Shown in pieces: positions 61,781 through 64,000 of a stretch of 64,000 nucleotides of DNA. The notes below the pieces were generated by a model. That model made no database searches. It saw only the letters and a program-made list of their open reading frames with translations, and was not told the origin of the DNA. This DNA is from JAIVGV01 sp032229975. GTDB taxonomy: Bacteria; Acidobacteriota; Blastocatellia; Pyrinomonadales; Pyrinomonadaceae. The stretch's first letter is position 1, and each line of letters begins with the position of its first letter. The translations under genes were made by a program, and so were the position numbers. The stretch spans positions 113,737 through 177,736 of the forward strand of contig JAVXVG010000024.1 of the NCBI GenBank assembly GCA_032229975.1, in the 5' to 3' direction.

Positions 61781-62158
61781 TTACGCCGCCGCCTGTTGCT
61801 TGCTGTCAATCGCGTTCTTCGCTTGACCGGCGAGTTCGGCGAAGGCTTCGGGCGCGTTGGCGGCGAGGTCTGCGAGCACCTTGCGATCTAGCTCGATGCC
61901 GGCGAGCGTGAGCCCGTGCATGAACTGCGAATAGTTGAGACCGTTGATGCGCGCGCCCGCGCCGATGCGAACGATCCAGAGACTACGGAAGTCGCGTTTC
62001 TTCAACTTGCGGCCCGTGTAGGCGAAGTTCAGTGCGCGCTCGACCGACTCGGTCGCAGAGCGATAGAGTTTCGACTTCGTCCCGCGATAGCCCTTCGCGA
62101 GTTTCAGAACCTTCTTGCGATTTTCCTTGCGCTTGTTACCGCGCTTTGCCCTCGGCAT
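61781..62158 (-). CDS. rplT: 50S ribosomal protein L20
   Basis: This 125-residue protein begins MPRAKRGNKRKENRKKVLKLAKGYRG. The characteristic RSLWIVRIGAGARINGLNYSQFMHGL block lies near 60-86, and LADLAANAPEAFAELAGQAK near 98-117. L20 binds 23S rRNA early in 50S assembly and in E. coli represses the rpmI-rplT message. The order infC-rpmI-rplT-pheST is the classical bacterial arrangement. Confidence 0.98.
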   Translation of the reverse strand: MPRAKRGNKRKENRKKVLKLAKGYRGTKSKLYRSATESVERALNFAYTGRKLKKRDFRSLWIVRIGAGARINGLNYSQFMHGLTLAGIELDRKVLADLAANAPEAFAELAGQAKNAIDSKQQAAA

Positions 62159-62184
62159 GACTTATTACCTCCTTAAATTAAATG

Positions 62185-62248
62185 ATGAACGCGGAACGAT
62201 GAACGATGAAGTAAGAAGATGGCCTTTAGTTCATCGTTCCGCGTTCAT
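62185..62248. repeat. 20-bp perfect inverted repeat between rpmI and rplT
   Basis: Bases 62185-62204 (ATGAACGCGGAACGATGAAC) are the exact reverse complement of 62229-62248. The unit is GAACGATG-like. The rpmI TAA stop is ten bases beyond the right arm. Confidence 0.92.
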
Positions 62249-62258
62249 AGATCATCGT

Positions 62259-62462
62259 TTAACCACGCCCGTAGGGCAGCATCGCCGTGATACGAACCAT
62301 GTCGGACTCCGACACCAGCGTGTCGATGTCGAGATTACGTTTACGCTTCTGCGTCTTCTTCGTCAGGATGTGGCGTGCGTGCGAGTGGCCCCGCTTGGCC
62401 TTCCCGTTGGCCGTCAGGCGGATGCGCTTCGCCGCGCCCTTGTGCGTTTTCAGTTTCGGCAT
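62259..62462 (-). CDS. rpmI: 50S ribosomal protein L35
   Basis: From ATG 62462 (MPKLKTHKGAAKRI) the protein has 67 residues, the usual L35 size. Typical features are THKGAAKRIRLTANGKAKRGHSHARHIL near 6-33, the basic TKKTQKRKRNL stretch and the C-terminal RITAMLPYG. A longer in-frame extension upstream is rejected because it runs into the repeat hairpin. It is a small rRNA-binding protein of the large subunit. Confidence 0.97.
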   Translation of the reverse strand: MPKLKTHKGAAKRIRLTANGKAKRGHSHARHILTKKTQKRKRNLDIDTLVSESDMVRITAMLPYGRG

Positions 62463-62472
62463 GATGACTCCT

Positions 62473-62557
62473 TGTTTGGTGAATGGTGAATCGTAAATGG
62501 TGAATCGCTGATGACTACTTTCATCGTTCACGATTTACGATTGATGATTCACATCGT
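62473..62557. repeat. Degenerate AATCGTN hairpin between infC and rpmI
   Basis: GTGAATGGTGAATCGTAAATGGTGAATCG (about 62476-62504) faces inverted TTCACGATTTACGATTGATGATTCAC (about 62527-62552). Mismatches respect the seven-base phase. The infC TAA stop overlaps the end. Confidence 0.8.
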
Positions 62558-63289
62558 TTACGAACTAACACTTTCCGGCCCAGTCGCTGTCGCTGCGGGC
62601 GACGCCGACGGCGCGGGCTGTGTCTGATCCTCTGCTGGCGCGGGTGTCGTCGGCTGTGCAGGCTGCTGCTCCGGCGGCGCGGGCTGCGCTGCTTGCTGTT
62701 GCGGCGGACGCGGCGCGGCGGTGGCCTTCGCCGTCTTGTGCTTCTTGGGGGCGAAGATGAGAAACATCTGATTGCCCTCCATGCGCGGTCGCGCCTCCAC
62801 GTCGCCGACCTCGGCTAAATCTTGTTCCAGCTTCGTGAGCAGTTGCGTGCCCAGCTCGCGGTGCGTGATCTCGCGACCACGGAAGAAGATGGTGGCCTTC
62901 ACCTTGTCGCCCTCGCCGAGAAAATCGCGCGCGTGCTTCATCTTGAAGGTGTAGTCGTGCTCGTCCGTGCCCGGTCGGAACTTCACCTCCTTGACTGTGA
63001 TGATGACCTGCTTCTTCTTCGCCTCGTTCGCCTTCTTCTTCGCCTCGTACTGGAACTTGCCGAAGTCGATGATGCGACAGACAGGCGGCTCGGCGGTGGC
63101 CGCGACCTCTACCAAGTCGAGGCCCTTCTCGCGCGCGAGCTTGACAGCGTCGCGCGTGTTCATCACGCCGAGTTGTTCGCCCGCGTCGTCGATGACGCGA
63201 ACTTCTGGGACGCGAATCCTATCGTTAATGCGCGTCGCCGGCTGGCGACGATTGTCTGGGCGAAAACCACGCCCGCGAAAACCTGGAAT
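62558..63289 (-). CDS. infC: Translation initiation factor IF-3 with ATT start
   Basis: The protein has 243 residues, longer than the usual 170-180. I start it at ATT 63289, preceded by GAGGAGGTG with five bases between. The frame reads through basic residues (GFRGRGFRPDNRR) to RINDRIRVPEVRVIDDAGEQLGVM, which the shorter ATG start at 63163 would cut off. IF3N then IF3C follow (GLDLVEVAATAEPPVCRIIDFGKF, then KFRPGTDEHDYTFK). The last 65 residues are Pro/Ala/Gln-rich. A rare start codon matches known IF-3 autoregulation. Confidence 0.94.
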   Translation of the reverse strand: MPGFRGRGFRPDNRRQPATRINDRIRVPEVRVIDDAGEQLGVMNTRDAVKLAREKGLDLVEVAATAEPPVCRIIDFGKFQYEAKKKANEAKKKQVIITVKEVKFRPGTDEHDYTFKMKHARDFLGEGDKVKATIFFRGREITHRELGTQLLTKLEQDLAEVGDVEARPRMEGNQMFLIFAPKKHKTAKATAAPRPPQQQAAQPAPPEQQPAQPTTPAPAEDQTQPAPSASPAATATGPESVSS

Positions 63290-63310
63290 AGAAACACCTC
63301 CTCAGTCAGG

Positions 63311-63388
63311 AATTACAAGTTACAGGTTTCAAGTCTCAAGTTGCTTAGTGCTTCAACTTGGAACTTTGAACTTTGAACTTGAAACTCA
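63311..63388. repeat. TTCAAAG/TTCAAGT heptamer hairpin between thrS and infC
   Basis: CAAGTTACAGGTTTCAAGTCTCAAGTTG (about 63313-63340) faces inverted CAACTTGGAACTTTGAACTTTGAACTTGAAAC (about 63355-63387). The stem is imperfect, and the thrS TGA stop touches the right arm. The unit type matches the pcm-dedA repeat 49 kb away. Confidence 0.8.
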
Positions 63389-64000
63389 CCCGTTCGTCAA
63401 CGCACGCGACTCGACGAGCCCGCGCGCCATCCGCTTGAAATCTTCGACCGGCATCGCGCCGATGTCGCCCTTCGTTCGCTCGCGCACGGCCACTTGGCCC
63501 GACTCCGCTTCACGGTCGCCGCACACGAGCATGAACGGAATCTTCTTCAACTGCGCGTCGCGAATCTTCGCGCCGATCTTCTCGCCTCGTGTCGCCACCT
63601 CGACGCGCAGGCCCGCCGCGCGAAGCTCCGCGCCCACTCGCTCGGCATACTCGTTGATGCGATCCGTGATCGGCAGCACGGCCACCTGAACGGGCGCGAG
63701 CCAAACGGGAAACGCGCCCGCGTAGTGCTCGATCAGGACGCCGAAGAATCTTTCAATCGATCCGAAGAGCGCGCGATGCACCATCACGGGGCGATGCGGC
63801 TTGTTGTCTTCGCCGGTGAATTCGAGATCGAACCGTTCCGGCAAGTTGAAGTCCCACTGCACCGTGCCTAGTTGCCAAAGCCGACCGATAGCGTCCTCGA
63901 TCTTGAAATCGATCTTCGGGCCATAGAAGGCCGCTTCGCCCTCGATGCGCTCGTATGAGACGCCGCGCGAGTCGAGCGATTCGGCGAGCGCGGTTTCGGC
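63386..64000 (-). CDS. thrS: Threonyl-tRNA synthetase, C-terminal part
   Basis: The gene enters from the right window edge; about 204 C-terminal residues are visible. They contain the end of the catalytic core (EGEAAFYGPKIDFKIEDAIGRLWQLGTVQWDFNLPERF, including motif 3 surroundings) and FTGEDNKPHRPVMVHRALFGSIERFFGVLIEHYAG. The anticodon-binding domain follows (WLAPVQVAVLPITD to the end, with MLVCGDREAESGQVAVRER). The domain order is that of ThrRS. The upstream position next to infC is the standard arrangement. Confidence 0.97.
   Translation of the reverse strand, partial: AETALAESLDSRGVSYERIEGEAAFYGPKIDFKIEDAIGRLWQLGTVQWDFNLPERFDLEFTGEDNKPHRPVMVHRALFGSIERFFGVLIEHYAGAFPVWLAPVQVAVLPITDRINEYAERVGAELRAAGLRVEVATRGEKIGAKIRDAQLKKIPFMLVCGDREAESGQVAVRERTKGDIGAMPVEDFKRMARGLVESRALTNG

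Overview
The window is a GC-rich, gene-dense bacterial chromosome segment. The most likely source is the phylum Acidobacteriota, near class Blastocatellia. This is inferred from gene content: a DUF1800/DUF1501 pair, an acidobacterial-type secreted VWA protein, a large Tad pilus locus, and a radical SAM protein resembling tetraether/membrane-spanning lipid synthases. No rRNA gene is present to settle the taxonomy. Most genes read on the minus strand.

Layout. 1-10.8 kb: exported DUF1501 and DUF1800 proteins, a DUF4142 lipoprotein with a 48-aa partner, an SRPBCC membrane protein, and a sugar cluster (glycosyltransferase, UDP-galactopyranose mutase, and a fused GH1/RmlD-like protein). 10.8-19 kb: an empty, less GC-rich spacer, a lone receiver protein facing a Crp/Fnr regulator, then surE-pcm-dedA-tRNA-Pro, the Tes-like radical SAM protein, and a hemerythrin-like protein. 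19-36 kb: one long minus-strand Tad (Flp pilus) locus. In transcription order it runs three tandem pilins, prepilin peptidase, CpaB, CpaC secretin, a TadG-like protein, two TadE-like proteins, CpaE, CpaF, TadB and TadC. It continues into TPR, AAA+ ATPase, lytic transglycosylase, duplicated-domain and VWA proteins. A good sigma-54-type promoter and an intrinsic terminator precede the pilins, and a sigma-54 activator gene lies 2 kb upstream. 36-43 kb: a polytopic membrane protein, the sigma-54 activator, a BON/LysM protein, phosphoglucomutase/phosphomannomutase and an FtsL/DivIC-like protein. 43-53 kb: acyl-CoA metabolism, with a two-subunit B12-dependent mutase carrying the Phe/Gln signature of isobutyryl-CoA mutase, two enoyl-CoA hydratases, an epoxide-hydrolase-like protein, a split AtuA and a carboxyltransferase subunit. 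53-57 kb: an HEXXH protein, a YbgC-type thioesterase, a DUF2911 protein and YmdB. 57-64 kb: a 6S RNA candidate, zapA, a ZapB-like gene, then pheT-pheS-rplT-rpmI-infC-thrS in the classical arrangement.

Two recurring themes stand out. First, many spacers between co-directional genes are filled by hairpins built from degenerate heptamers (types TCAGCNN, AATCGTN, TTCAAAG, GAGGTTA, AATCAAT). Their arms can be perfectly complementary over 19-32 bp and often begin at the upstream stop codon. Second, several core genes have unusual architecture: PheT lacks its EMAP-like tRNA-binding insertion, and infC begins at an ATT codon and has a long Pro/Ala/Gln-rich tail.
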